A stretch of DNA of 64,000 nucleotides from Heligmosomoides polygyrus polygyrus (GCA_947396885.1 OX377204.1:310001-374000), one strand, 5' to 3'; positions 41,711 through 53,153 are shown, counted from the stretch's first letter. Notes: generated by a model not told the origin, from the sequence alone. Numbers and translations are program-made.

Positions 41711-42824
41711 ATATCTTAAAAGTGAGTAAGAAATTAACTAGATTATGATAATTATAAAATTCGAGACGTGGTATTGCAGTCGAACAGATCTAGCTAGTGT
41801 CCACGGTTGACGAGTAGTTTATTTATTTTATTTTTATTTATGAATACGTCTACGAAAACTTGCCAAACACCAACTTAAATGAGAAGGACAAACAGTTAAA
41901 CAAACTGCCAACTAAACATAAACCTGTGAAAGATGGGCGAAAAGCCAAAAAGGCAAAATAAGAACAGATATGCAATCTTTCCGACGACTGTATGTATGTG
42001 GAATCGAGTCGGATATCCAAATGGTACGACCTCATCACGGTCTACAAATTCCTAAATTCAATGACGGGTCTATCTATCGAACGGTTTTATACGATTTTGC
42101 CTTCCACCACTATGTAGAGGTCACAGGAAGAGCTTCATTTTCCAAGATCTAAGAGTTGCCTGGGTGCCACGTTCTTTACGTGAAGGGCTTGTTCGAATTC
42201 ATCAAATTATCAAAGACATCTCCAATTCCTGATTCCTTTAGTAAATATTATATAAGAGGCTTTTAGACAGACAATTTCGAAACGCTGAATTGCTTACGTT
42301 CTTATGAGTATAGGAATCATTCTAATCTATATTCTATCGATTTTACTTTTTGTTTACAGATTCTCTTTTAGGATTTTCAATTCAAGGAAATGTCAACTTT
42401 TCCGTTGACATTTGCTTGAATTTTTGAATTTCGTGTATAAATAAATAGATATCCACCGCCACTGTTAGGCTTAAAAGTCAGAAAGATACAACTAAGGCAG
42501 TGACAATGAGCAATGCAACTACAGTGGAGCTAAGCCAAGACTGAACCTAGTTCCTTAATTCCGGCAATGAGGACTTTATGAACTTTGCAGGAGGGTGTAC
42601 CTACCGTGCGTTTCTCGGACACTCCTTTCGGCATGGCTTTACGGCTTTGGTGCCGCAGTAGCAGGTCGTAAACCTTCCCCTAATATGTTCAGCCACCTCA
42701 TGCTCTTAACGAGCACTTCCAGAATTCACCGGTCCCGATATATTCTACGCTGCATAGACGAGAAGATTAGAGGTTTTTCATGTCACGAGTTTCGATTCGA
42801 TAGCAAACCCTGAAGCCGATGCTG
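41711..42824. other. no gene recognised
   Basis: AT-rich unique sequence. A possible acceptor on plus (CTTCTTTTTCACAG, ending near 42845) is followed only by short open frames. Confidence 0.4.
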
Positions 42825-43400
42825 TTAGCTCTTCTTTTTCACAGAAACATTGTCTCTGGAACAAAACGAATTCAGCACAGTGCTGGAGGGGCCTCCGACG
42901 AGGCGGATTGAACTCCGCACCCATGCATACTCCTCAGTGAGCTGCTTCCACTTCAGTCCGGGAGACATACAACGTTTCTTTGCAGGGATTGATCTTTGAT
43001 CCCTTTCGTCTGGTTTCTCTGATTCACCGTTCCGCACAACGATGGTTTGAAATGCCTCCATGGCTGAAGATGTCATCGGCTGATAGCATAACAGAGGCTT
43101 GGCTCTTTGAAACTCGCCATCGATCCGGCGGCAGTGCTGTCCGATGCTTCGCAGAGGCGATTATTTTGCCTTCTAAAGCAAATTTTCCTACACTCAGCCG
43201 TCCTCTAAGCTCCTCCAACCTCCGAATTAGGCAAAGGCGTTCGCTTATAGAAATCTTCTCTATTTTGCGCTTCTTCTTTGTTGGAATGGCTATTTCTTCA
43301 GGTACCCCCGTGTGGAAGAAGCAAGCAGCGGTTCTTTTACCCGTCAATGAGCGTAAAACCTCTTTGGGTAGTTTTGCCAGGATTTCTCTGACTTCATGGA
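42825..43400 (-). pseudogene. candidate host coding region with a frameshift
   Basis: Two minus frames look like consecutive parts of one protein. The upstream one, about 43400-43080, reads EVREILAKLPKEVLRSLTGK, then PTKKKRKIEKISI, a nuclear-localisation-like run, then LIRRLEELRGRLSVGKFAL. The downstream one (43076-42825) reads MEAFQTIVVRNGESEKPDER and KWKQLTEEYAWV. They overlap near 43060 in different frames, so there is either an indel or an unrecognised splice. GAAGTCAG at about 43398 could be an acceptor. The plus-strand frame here (42980-43459) looks like the shadow. No family recognised. Confidence 0.35.
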
Positions 43401-43409
43401 AAAAACACA

Positions 43410-43690
43410 AAAGACAAGGCAGTCGGAAGAGGCGCCCTTCGCGCGCACCGCTAATGTAGCTTCTGAGTCGGGTCATGCCCAGGGTAACCTAGGCTTCTAT
43501 CCTTCTGAGGTCGGTGAAATGGTGTCAGACTTCTCTGGAAAGCCTAGAACACTAATTTATTCATCGGCTGATCACCACAACTCATTGTCTAAACCAAGTG
43601 CTCTCCACCATATTCCGCGTAGAGCGCATACGCAGAGCATCCCCAAGCAGGGATTGGTTAACGCCGTCCTTTATCCCTTATTTATTTTGT
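43410..43690 (+). mobile_element. tRNA-derived SINE, diverged copy
   Basis: GGCAGTCGGAAGAGGCGCCC head, a body with many changes (GTCGGTGAAATGGTGTCAGA), and a GTCCTTTATCCC tail. Confidence 0.7.
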
Positions 43691-43710
43691 AAAATTCGTG
43701 ATTAATTAAG

Positions 43711-43975
43711 TCGCGTGTAGCTCAGACGAAGGACGTGCCGGCTGTCTTGTGGGCCTGATACCAGGTTCCTGGTTTGGATTTCTCGCCCAAGCCAACCAAG
43801 TCTTCCATACCTACAGGGTCGGTGAATCCGTACCAGACTTGTCCATCGGCGGGCTATCGCAAGTCATTGTAAGGCCGAATACGCATTCGAATCGCCTCTA
43901 CGACATCCCGTAAAAGTAGAATGCGTGGCGCATCCCAAAGTGATTGAGTAACGCTGTCCTTTATCCTTATCCTAA
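43711..43975 (+). mobile_element. tRNA-derived SINE, copy with short internal loss
   Basis: GTGTAGCTCAGACGAAGGACG head, GGTTTGGATTTCTCGCC B-box region, and an end at TTTATCCTTATCC. The GGGAAGGATAGAGCG part of the body is missing. Confidence 0.8.
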
Positions 43976-44330
43976 AACTCGTGAACTGCAATCAAATGAG
44001 CACACGTCCACCATGCCCATCTGCACTTGCATTCTCTTGGAGTTCTGGAACCAGTCTGAAGCGATAAAAACACAGCAAGGGTACTTTAACGTGGTTTTAT
44101 GAAGACGAGAGGGGACGAGGCTTAGCCTACTCCGGTTTCCTATACTTTCTCGTAGGCGCAGTTCGCATCACTTGACCTAAATTAGGGCCGGGAATGGCTT
44201 CGTCAGTACGGTGGAGCTTCATTTGTTCGTGATGTAGCGACTCATGTCACTAGCGCGCTATATACTTTTATGTATCTTCCTTCCACTTAACAATATCTCG
44301 TTGCTGTTGTTTTACCTAAATCCCTGTTGA
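43976..44330. other. no gene recognised
   Basis: Unique sequence between two SINEs; nothing identified. Confidence 0.4.
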
Positions 44331-44605
44331 TAGAGCGTGTGGAGCGCAGTCGGGGGAGGTCAGGCTGTCACGTGTACGCGATATCTGTTTTCGGTTTTCG
44401 GTTTTTTTCGTCCAGTCCAACCAAGCCTTACATCCCTCCGGGGACACTGAATTGGTACCAGACTTGTTTGGGAAGGATAGTGCATTGAATCGTTCATCGA
44501 CTGGCCATCGCAAGTCATTCTATGAGCAAATGCGTGTTCAAATCGCCTCCACGATATCCCGTAGAAGTAGAATGCGTGGCGCATGCCGCAAAGAATATGA
44601 GCACT
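44331..44605 (+). mobile_element. tRNA-derived SINE, 3'-truncated copy
   Basis: GTGGAGCGCAGTCGGGGGAGG head, and a full body to GTGGCGCATGCCGCAAAG; the TTTATCC tail is absent. Confidence 0.8.
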
Positions 44606-44837
44606 GGTCTCCAATGTGGCCTACGTGTGCAGAGGGGTGGATAACTCATTACAACAATCAGTCCCCATCGAATGAGCGTGGCATGAAGAGGGGCGTGCAC
44701 GCCTGGCTGATACGTGTTCGGTTTGTGCTCTGATTAACTTCGATTATCTGGCGCGTTTCAGCCTCCCATGTAGGTCACATTAACAACCAGTGCGTTTCAC
44801 TTAACAACGGCATGCAAAAGAAACTGGTATAACTCTG

Positions 44838-45470
44838 ACAGGTTCGACATAGACGTTATTTACTTTGATTTTATGAAAGCTTTCGACAAATCTACACTGC
44901 CGAGATTCCCTCTCTGATTGATGTCACTTGCAAAATGTTTGCTGATGACACGAAAATATACAGGAACATTGTTGAGGAGGACGATCACGTTGCTCCCCAA
45001 ATCTGCAATTAACGCAGTTGCGGATTGGTAAACAATGTGGGACCTTCCGTTATCGAGGGAAAAAACCAAAGTTCTGCATCTGGGACAGCAACCCAACAGA
45101 AATACTTATAGTCTTGGCGAAGTAGAACTCAATAGCACAGGCTCATTGCGTGACTTAAGTTTCATTTCAGTCAATAAACTTTCCTTCAAAGAGCGTTGCA
45201 AATATAGGGCAAAAAGAGCTGAAAGAGTTGTGCATAATATATTTAAATCTCTAAGAACGAACGCAGAACTACACTTATTACGCGCCCTTAGGCCCCGTTT
45301 ATACTTCGTCGCAGCGCGACGCGATAGCCACGCAATGAGGCCCAATTGATCGATCGCGTCGCACAATCAATATGGCCACTATACGTGGCGTCGCGTCGCG
45401 CCGCAACGAAGTATAAACGGGGCCTTAGGGTGAAAATTTCTGCATCAACCATAAATGCTATGCCTGTAGA
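44838..45470 (+). pseudogene. CR1/Jockey-type LINE reverse transcriptase, decayed
   Basis: Reverse-transcriptase pieces appear in order: DVIYFDFMKAFDK (first catalytic Asp region), FADDTKIYRN (the YxDD equivalent, FADD), then MWDLPLSREKTKVLHLGQQP and RDLSFISVNKLSF. These follow the thumb-region pattern of CR1/L2/Jockey LINEs. The stretch between the first two pieces is shortened and frames shift, so it is dead. A MITE interrupts it at 45291. Confidence 0.75.
45291..45424. mobile_element. palindromic MITE, 134 bp, TTA target duplication
   Basis: Ends GGCCCCGTTTATACTTCGT and its inverse; the interior is also palindromic and rich in GCGTCGCG. TTA flanks it on both sides (45288-45290, 45425-45427), which fits PIF/Harbinger-type insertion. 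It lies within the CR1-like fragment. Confidence 0.8.
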
Positions 45471-45559
45471 AGAACATTGAACAATGTTTGTGGTTCTTAG
45501 CGTAAAAATGTAGATAAATAAGGTTACGGAAGAGCTAGGATGTAGACCATTTCGTCGAC

Positions 45560-46110
45560 TCTATCACCTGTATCACCTGTCGTTCCGTTGATCATCGACT
45601 TGCTCGAGCGGGCGCTAGCAGCGTCTCAATTCGTCGCTGTCGCGTGCCATAGTGCCCCATCCTCCTCGCTCGAAAGACACGAAGAGCTTCACATCGTTCG
45701 TTCAGGACTTTTATGAAGAAATCCGATCAACGCGTTGGTGTGCTCTTGACATCCCATGGAATTCGGTGACGGCTCTCGTCCAGCGGGTGTCTGCGAAGCG
45801 CATTACGTGGTCGGCCCACCTAATTTTCGACGTCTTAGCCCATGGGACAGCGTCTCTGATCTCTGATCTTTGAACGTCGGCGAAGCTTGAAACTCCGGAG
45901 GCCTTCTCTAAATTGCGTAAACTGGGTCACTCCGAGCATCATCTTCTTGATTCCTTGCTTCATCCTGCCTTCGTATGGCCCAGGTCTCTGAGACGTATGT
46001 CACGGCAGGAAGAACAGTCGAGTCGAATAGGTGGACACAGAGTCGGACGTTCTTCGTCTTCTTCACGGCTTCTTCGACGCTCTTGAAAGCTCCTCAAGCG
46101 CTCGTTTCCT
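45560..46110 (-). pseudogene. RTE-type LINE family B, pol C-terminal fragment
   Basis: On minus the reading gives EEAVKKTKNVRLCVHLFDST, VLPAVTYVSETWA, then RRRKLGG and DTRWTRAVTEF-like pieces in shifting frames. It ends in repeats of GGTGATACA. This is the region after the reverse transcriptase in RTE LINEs. It is 5'-truncated and frameshifted. Confidence 0.7.
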
Positions 46111-46770
46111 CCTGATCAGCTCTGGCGCTAGGAAACATTTGTAGAAAAATATTATAGCAAATAAAAATGTCACCATAGCAGTTTTTTGCCTTCAAAACTT
46201 TCACAAACGTTTGTGACATTTTTCCTGGCTATTTAATCTAACACGTGTCATAATTTAAAATAAAATGTCATTTCGAAGATAAATCATGATGTGGAAAAAC
46301 CGGCAGCAACGACGACCGTACCAACGACGTCACATGTGACGAGCGGTAGTACTGCCTCTGCGCCACCACTGCAGCTATTGAGAGATTCTTACGGAGCGCC
46401 TATAACTCATTGCTCTCGCGTCAGCTCTTTCTCACGGCCAGCCTGTGGTCAGGCCACCCAACTTCGGCAAGTCATAACTTGCTCAGAAGTTTTATTTTGC
46501 AATTTTGTCACCCATATTCGTAATCAGCATTCCGAGCTCTTTCTAATGATCCTGGTCTCAACTTGAAGTACCGTGTGAGGTTGAAACCCTTCCCTAGTTA
46601 GTAAGTAATCAGTAAGTGTTAGGCGAGTCCAGGGCTTGCTGGTTTGCGCGACCTCTGCAGTCTTCCACTGTTCACTTTAAACCTGATAATTTCAAAGCAA
46701 AGCCTTTCGATGGTTAACAATTTCTGGTACATTTTTGGAAGCTCTATGGTAGCATCTGTAAAGGACTCAA
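46111..46770. other. no confident gene
   Basis: A plus frame at 46291-46566 begins with a Thr/Ser-rich stretch (TTTVPTTSHVTSGSTASAPP) but has no domain. Otherwise nothing identified. Confidence 0.35.
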
Positions 46771-47189
46771 TCACTTGCCAACGTTCATTAAGCGCTGCTT
46801 CTCATTAACGGCCAATAGTCTTCTATATTCTACACGCTCCCTTGATTGCTCTGGTGAACCATTTTGTAGAGCAAGTACTGCACAAGTTTCTAAGGTGACG
46901 ACTTTTACAGAAGCATCTGCTCCGGTTTTGGTGTCTGTTGCGCTTCTGCAAAGAAGCTTCTTCCCATAACTCTGCTCTCGGCGAGGTGTAGTTGAGAGCC
47001 AATTCGGCGAGTACAATGTTCGCCGCGCTGCCTGACGCTTCCGTGAGCTAGCGAGCATGAGCTGCATTTTCCGCTCTGATTTTGAGCAGCGCCGTAGCTA
47101 TGGTTGCACATAGCCATATGCAGACGGCTGCAGAGAAATTCTAGGTCGCCTCTTGCTACTCTACTAGCCATGCTCTGTTTGTCCTCCAC
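46771..47189 (-). pseudogene. candidate host or transposon coding region, frameshifted
   Basis: A minus frame from 47189 (RVARGDLEFLCSRLHMAMCN) passes the reading to another frame near 47070. The second (98 codons) contains SATDTKTGADASVKVVTLET and ERVEYRRLLAVNEKQRLMNV before its stop. Both have normal protein composition and do not belong to the repeats named here. One indel or an unseen intron would connect them. Family unknown. Confidence 0.35.
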
Positions 47190-47203
47190 TTTGATTAAGA
47201 ATC

Positions 47204-47208
47204 CTAGT

Positions 47209-47259
<51 letters not shown>

Positions 47260-47262
47260 TTA
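47204..47262. repeat. (TTTA)n microsatellite
   Basis: About 14 TTTA units. The sequence around it (47263-47640) has no gene I can see. Confidence 0.95.
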
Positions 47263-47639
47263 TACGGAACAGCCCATGTGAGGTAGAATGCAATGTGATA
47301 GAACGTAACAGAAGCCTAAGACAGTGATACGTAATAAAACATTTGAGAAAAGTAGAACACAACAGTTACAAAAACAATGAACTTCGGCTAACAATTGGGC
47401 TAAAATAATTTATATGGCGACATAACAAGAAGTAAGAATGCTAAGGATCCAAATATCGCTGTATAGATACATACTGTAGATCTAGTGTGACCTAATTGCT
47501 AGCTAAGTGGTGCGACGCTTGAATCCGAACAAACTTAGATTCAAATTTTCCCTCAGACCGCAATTCTGCCAGTGGTCGCGATTTGCATCCCTGAAAGCCA
47601 GAAGCCTCTACTAAACAGTCATAATCGAATAATGTTCTC

Positions 47640-48139
47640 TACTTTGCAAACACGTACGGGGTACAACCGAAGAGCCGCGATTATCGAAATTCTTTAAGCT
47701 GGGCGTTTGTCAGCTGACACAGTTCGATTCTTCGAGTGCCCGAGATCAGCTGCTGGCGGTGCTGTAGCCAGGTACTTCTGATGAGCCTGAGAAAGGTTCC
47801 GCAAACCCGGAGAGGAAAATTCATTTGAAGGAACGAATGTCAAGAATTGCGGCAGTCGAGGAGAAAGCTCTGGCGCCGATTCCGGAGGACAAACTGTCAC
47901 CAACCAAGTATCTTAATCTGCAAGATTTATGGACTGTAGTGAAACCTTTGCTGGTGACTGTAACCTCAGGGAGGCCATATATCTTCAAGCGGGACGGCAC
48001 ACCGACTTATGCAAGCCATTTAGTCCAAAACTGGCTGTTCAATGACTTGGGCGTGTTTTGGTCTAACAAGGAAAGTTTCCCAACTCATGGTGAGCTTTTA
48101 CGACGCTATTATACTTTGAGAGGATGTAGGGCCGTGTGA
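47640..48139 (+). pseudogene. IS630/Tc1/mariner-type transposase fragment
   Basis: The last 104 codons contain TVVKPLLVTVTSGRPYIFKR, then DGTPTYASHLVQNWL. This resembles the catalytic middle of IS630-Tc1-mariner transposases (GRPYxFQQDGAPAH with the second Asp). Upstream, RTGYNRRAAIIEIL suggests the helix-turn-helix but is followed by stops. The final Asp region is absent. It is unlike the DD34D mariners elsewhere in the window, so it is probably another clade. Dead. Confidence 0.6.
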
Positions 48140-48714
48140 GCAGAGCCCAGAATTACTGTTAGCTTTTGCTGAACTTTTTTTAAATACAGGAAAGGTGAAA
48201 AACATGCGCGCAACAATCATCAACCCCTATAACATCCCACGAGAGTGCCTCTGTGTCGCAGTCGGTAGGAGTGCCGCCGTAGAAGTACACCAGCGGACTT
48301 TTGAGTTCGAGTCCGCCCAGAGCCGATGTTTTTGCACTCATTACTTTGTTGTCACGCTTTCTCATGGTCACAGAAGTCAATTTTAGATCACCATTACTTA
48401 CAGCAAAGCAGGGATGTCCATTTGTGCCTTCAAATGTGCTAGTTTTTCAATGATGCGACGATTTTCAACGAAACTATTATGTGCAGAGATATTGGCAGTA
48501 CGCGGACTCGAACTCAAAATCCCGGCGGAGAGCTTCTCTGTTTTAAAGGCAGGGAGGCAGGAGGTATTTTCTACTGGTTGCGCCACCGAGGCGCATCTCG
48601 TGGGGTATCATAGGGGTTGATGATTGTTGCGCACACGTTTTCACACCTCTTCTTCAGGTCTTTAAAAGAGCGTTCAGCAAAAAGTAACTGTAATTCTGGA
48701 CTAAGCTCACGAGG
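48129..48714. repeat. long inverted repeat with tRNA-like heads
   Basis: Arms 48129-48345 and about 48485-48714 are inverted relatives (for example ACAATCATCAACCCCTATAA against TTATAGGGGTTGATGATTGT, with small changes). Each arm has a tRNA-like segment pointing inward. The left one (48231-48325) has TGTCGCAGTCGG and a perfect B box GAGTTCGAGTCC. The right one, on minus, has TGGCGCAACCAGTAG and the same B box. The loop is about 135 bp. Either two SINEs integrated head to head, or an element of this structure moves as a unit. Confidence 0.7.
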
Positions 48715-48864
48715 CCCTATATCCTGCCAAGATAATATTGCAAGCTCACCACAAGTTGCAATTGCAAACCTTTCCTGGTAAGGAGTTCTGGCCCCTAATG
48801 GCCGCACTTGAATCCACTGGACCATTATGTTTGGAGCATAGTAGAAAGAGTTGCTAGCAATAAG

Positions 48865-49300
48865 TGAACGCACTGTTTGAAATTTTATAAAAATTAAATT
48901 TTTAAAGGAAAATTTTCGATTTAATTTTGTTTTAAAGGCAGGGAGGCAGCAATCATATGGTGCTTTAAAGGAAAAGATCACAGGGTACACTCGGCTAGAA
49001 CGTCACGATTTTCGCTTGATTGATAACAAAAATTCTGTTTGTGTGGAATAGCACAGATGCTACAACAAGAACAGTTATATAAAACGCGCATTTTCTCACA
49101 CGGATGCTTCATGTGAGTAGCACTTACACTATCAATCAAACAAACACTGCGGAGATAAGGTCTAGTGCATTGCGCGATTTTCTTTAAAACAAAAATCTAA
49201 TTCAATATTTTCCCTCAAACAATAAGAGTTTATAGAATTTCGAACAGTCTATAAAATTTTTCTTTATTCTTTTTTGGGCCAGTGAATAAAAAATCAAAGA
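48865..49300. mobile_element. fold-back element FB3, inner part only
   Basis: The core landmarks ATTGATAACAAAAATTCTG and ACACTATCAATCAAACAAAC face each other around about 49060, with TTTTGTTTTAAAG and its inverse outside. The outer GGACACTTTT arms of the family are missing. It lies next to the tRNA-headed inverted repeat. Confidence 0.55.
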
Positions 49301-50436
49301 AAGACAAAAATTTGGCTCAATGTGATTTCTCGTCTTGTTTTCTCATAGTACTGAAAGCTCCAAAAAGCAGATTTTAAAGTTAATTTTAAAATTTAAAAAA
49401 AAATAAAAATTAAAATGTTATTCTTTATTTAAGGAATTTCGATAGAGTAAACAGTTTCTCATGTAACCATTTTCTTCAGAATAGTCAATTTATGTCATAA
49501 TTCTTTGCTCAGATTTTTATATTTTACCACGTTTCGACTAATGAATATTCTTCTTCTTCTTCTCCTCCTTCTTCTTCTTCTTGCAGTCAGTTTTTCGTCA
49601 TCTTTTGTTCCCTTGTCTGTTCATTAGTCGCCACTTCGTCCTACGATGCGCCGCTATAAATGGGAGATTTTGGTATACATTTCAGGCCTCTCTCGCAGCG
49701 CCGCTTATCATGCAGCAGGAGCGAAGGGCAGACCGCTTCGTCTCGTAATTGAGTGCTCCGAGTGCCCATCGAGTGCCGAATAAACTTTATGTGAGCTATT
49801 TACTCAGTAATCCACTCCGTACTATTTACCCGGGGCCGATTGAAACGCTCAACACTTTGCCGGCTCCGTTCAGTCGTCAGATGACGTCTTTTCCTCTCGA
49901 TGCTCTTGCCCATCCCTTAATTAAAGGGAGACGCATTCAAGATAATGAGCCCCTTGGAGAGTTGCTTCGCACTTCGTTTTTCACATGATCTCGCTGCGGC
50001 AATTTGAATGCGTGATAACAGTGATTTAACCTGGAGAAAAGCGGCAAGAAAGATCGCCGACGAACAAGTCAGCATTCCCTAACGAGTCGGATTTGCCAAA
50101 TACTAAATAGGGAGAGTGGGGGATGGAAGGAAGAAACATAACCATGATACACGCATCGTATACCTCACCCACTCACCCGTGGGCATACTGCTAGGAACCT
50201 CGACGACCGTCGTGGGTATCTCAACACACCCACGAGGTTTGTCTTACCTTTACCCCGAGTTTGATGAATACTTCTCAAGAACAGGAAGATACCTAATATA
50301 CTTTTCGTAGCATCCTCTGGGACTGAGCTGAACTGAGCCTGGACAGTGTTCTTGCCGAATTTCGGCTCTCATGAATATGTGCTTCAAAGTGAGTTACCTT
50401 CATGACTGTCATTCCGCTGCACTCTACAGTATTATA
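49301..50436. other. no confident gene
   Basis: Contains a CTT-rich microsatellite (49549-49580). A plus frame at about 49749-49988 (ending NEPLGELLRTSFFT) lacks an ATG and a domain. Confidence 0.35.
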
Positions 50437-51138
50437 TTAGGTTGTCCCATAAGTCCCCGCCGTTTTTATTCAACGATTCATTGCGGATTTCACCAGCAGT
50501 CTCCTGCATAGCTCTATACAGCTTTCGAAAGAAAATGCTTTGCTCTATCATAACATGTATTGCATTTCTCTTTTCATCCTGAATTTTGTCAACTTTTAAG
50601 TCGTTAAAGTGAAAAGAGAAAAAGTGAAAAAGTGGCCATCTGCGGCAGCTGCTTCTCTCCGCTTAGTTTTTTTTTCAGAGATCAGCATGAGCCACTAAGT
50701 GCGACATAAATTCTTATTGAACAAGACATCCTGTTCCGGACGACATATATATACCAAGCAAAAAAGTCCAACCACAGAACCGAGCTGTCGGTAAAAATTC
50801 CGACGGAAAAGTCGGACGTCCCAATTTGATGACCTAGAAATCAATAAGGGACAAATGAGCAACTAGGACCAACACGCATTCTCGTAGTACAGAACATTGT
50901 TTTCCAAATGCTATGAAAAACTGCGCAAAAGATTTCAAACCTAAGCGGAGAGAACAACTGCGCAGATAGCCACTTTTTCACTTTTCACTTTTCACTTTAA
51001 CTTTCTAAAAATTGACAAATTCAGGATGAAAAAGAAATGCAATACGCGCTCTAATAGAGCAACTCATTCTCATTCGAAGCCTGCAAGAGACCGCAATGAA
51101 TCATTGAAAATACGGAGGGGACTTATGGGACAACCTAA
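50437..51138. mobile_element. mariner-type MITE with long inverted arms, 702 bp
   Basis: Ends TTAGGTTGTCCCATAAGTCC and its inverse, with TA on both sides (50435-50436 and 51139-51140). Homology between the ends extends inward about 240 bp (GAAAAAGTGGCCATCTGCG against CGCAGATAGCCACTTTTTC). No ORF. The terminal sequence is that of mariner transposons, so a mariner transposase presumably moved it. Confidence 0.9.
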
Positions 51139-51860
51139 TATTACATTGTATTAAATTTATTTATTCATTTGCAGTATACTGAAAGCCCACTACAACTTTC
51201 TAGAACCCTTAAAATCTCCAAAACCTTTACTATCAGCAATGGTATGGCGATTTATGTAGCGCTTAGGATTTTTCAGGATTTCCTTATTTTGCTCCTTGTT
51301 GTAATGCACTGCCAAGTTTGAAACGTTAAAAGAATGCAGAGCAGGTTAATTTGGTCAATTAATAACAAGATCGTAACAAGCATTCAGCCCATTGAACGAA
51401 AGGTTTCAGACGGTTGCATGTCGCAGAATTCACAGAATTTTCGCTATCCCACGCTTTCGTATGAGTCTCAAACGTCTCCAAAAGCTTCCCTAGCAGCAAA
51501 GTTAGAACCTAGAGTTAGAAGAAAGAAGTACACGTTTAACTAAACTTAGAACAGTAGCGGCATTTTTTCGGATTCTCTGCCTTTTGTGGCAAGCTGTTCA
51601 GTGTTTCAACGTTTTAGGCTTTAAAAGAAGCACAAATCAATTGACACTTTATGGAGAAATAATATCAAGAGTTCAAGTCAAGCATATTGATCTATGGAAA
51701 TGGTAGAATGCAAGAAATCGGACGTGCACGTAGTGTAATCTATACCTCTCATATGTCAGAAATTTTATATTTTCTTGCGCTTTTCCATGAGCCCTTAACT
51801 TTCTCAGTATTTTTACTGGCTGCAAAGTTACCTCTTTTTAAACAGTTTTTACATTTTTGA
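51139..51860. other. no gene recognised
   Basis: AT-rich unique sequence. A 69-codon plus frame at 51334 has no domain. Confidence 0.4.
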
Positions 51861-51862
51861 GA

Positions 51863-51934
51863 TACCCTTTGGTTTACAAACCTTCGACCTCTCGCTCAGG
51901 AGTCGAGGTCGCTGCCCACTACGCCACCAGGGTG
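51863..51934 (-). tRNA. tRNA-like relic
   Basis: On minus, ACCCTGGTGGCGTAGTGGGC gives an acceptor 5' strand and an A box. ACCTCGACTCCTGAGCGAG fits an anticodon arm, and AAAGGGT can pair with the start. The T arm (GGTTTGTAAACC) has lost the TTCRA motif, so this is a decayed tRNA or SINE head, not a working gene. It directly precedes a SINE. Confidence 0.35.
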
Positions 51935-51937
51935 CTG

Positions 51938-52225
51938 AAGATGGGCGCGTGAGCACATTTGGAGGAGGTGCCGGCAGTCGCATGCATCCGATACTAGATC
52001 CCTGGTTTGGATTTCCCGCTCAACCCAACCAAGCATTGCATACCTCCAGGATCGGTGAACTGCTTACCAGACGTGTCTGGGAAGGAGAGAGCGCTCACAT
52101 TTTCATCCGCTGGCCACTGCAAGTCATTGTGTGGCCGAATACGCATTCAAATCGCATCATCCCGTGGAAGTAGAATGCGTGGCGCATCCTAAAAGGGATT
52201 GAGTGACGCCGTATACTTCCTTACC
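51938..52225 (+). mobile_element. tRNA-derived SINE copy
   Basis: GCGTGAGCACATTTGGAGGAGG head with a damaged A box; full body to GGGATTGAGTGACGCCG. Confidence 0.75.
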
Positions 52226-52734
52226 CTATAGTTTGTTGTTTGAGCAGCCAGCTTTGTCAATCCGCTATCTCATTAATGAACGGCGGCATCAGGTCGCGCG
52301 CGTCTCCAGGCCATAAACACGGAAGCGCTCTAGGAATGCGTTATGCATGACGTAGGCGTCCCATAAGTGGCACTTGGTCGTCACCATCTTTTTCTTCTTC
52401 TTCTTCTTCTTCTTCTTCTCCTTCCGCTGGTCGTCGTTTTTCTGAATAGCCGTCTGTTATCTAGATGTTGGTATCACGTCCATCCACCGGATTCCCGTGC
52501 ATTTCACAGACCTAACGATAGTTGCTCTTTGGGTTATAAGCCATGAAAAACGCTATCGGGCACGTCCATCGGATTCTTAGGGAGTGGGCTTGTTCACAGT
52601 TGAAAAGCAGCCCAGTTTGAAAATGTTGCTTCATCTCTGTGAAGGCTTGATAACTCGACATCACTTTCTTATTCATTCTCTAACGTCGTCGTAAGGTTTA
52701 GCTTCATTCTGTTGCGTCGTTCACAAATATGCAA
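52226..52734. other. no gene; (TTC)n tract
   Basis: A TTC-repeat at about 52389-52420 could be the tail of a minus-strand LINE A (its tail is GAA), but I do not see matching LINE sequence after it. Otherwise nothing identified. Confidence 0.4.
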
Positions 52735-52945
52735 TTTTTTCGTTGAATTGGACGCTCATCAAATCACATTGGACTCTCTTCTAAGTCAGCCTAAGACTTT
52801 TGAAATCAAAACGAACTCTTCCAAATCAAAATGAGCTTTCCCAAAATTAGACTAGGGACTTTCCAGAAAGAATAAATTTTTGTTCAAGAAAAATTCTAGT
52901 ATGATTTCTCTGAAGTTTTAATTCACCTATAAGTGAACACATTCG
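52735..52945. repeat. fold-back family fragment
   Basis: GAATTGGACGCTCATCAAATC to TTTTAATTCACCTATAAGTG matches one arm of FB1/FB2. LINE A begins immediately afterwards, so the LINE probably inserted into this element. Confidence 0.6.
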
Positions 52946-53153
52946 GTGGCAATGTCCGTTCCTCCACGTGGTGCCACTGGAAACGGCCCGCTTTGCAAGC
53001 TAAGCCGAACACGGACATTCATTCATCACGATTGCAAGTGACAGGCCCTTGTGACAGGCCGGCCTACGAACACCCATGTTACATCGCATGGTGTATGGCA
53101 GTTCAAGTATTTCGAGATAGTGCTACGGCGTCCGCGGGAGCCGACACGCACTC

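Noticed and set aside
42980..43459. 159-codon plus ORF as the real gene
   Set aside because: The minus-strand reading has the more natural composition; the plus frame runs on into a SINE.
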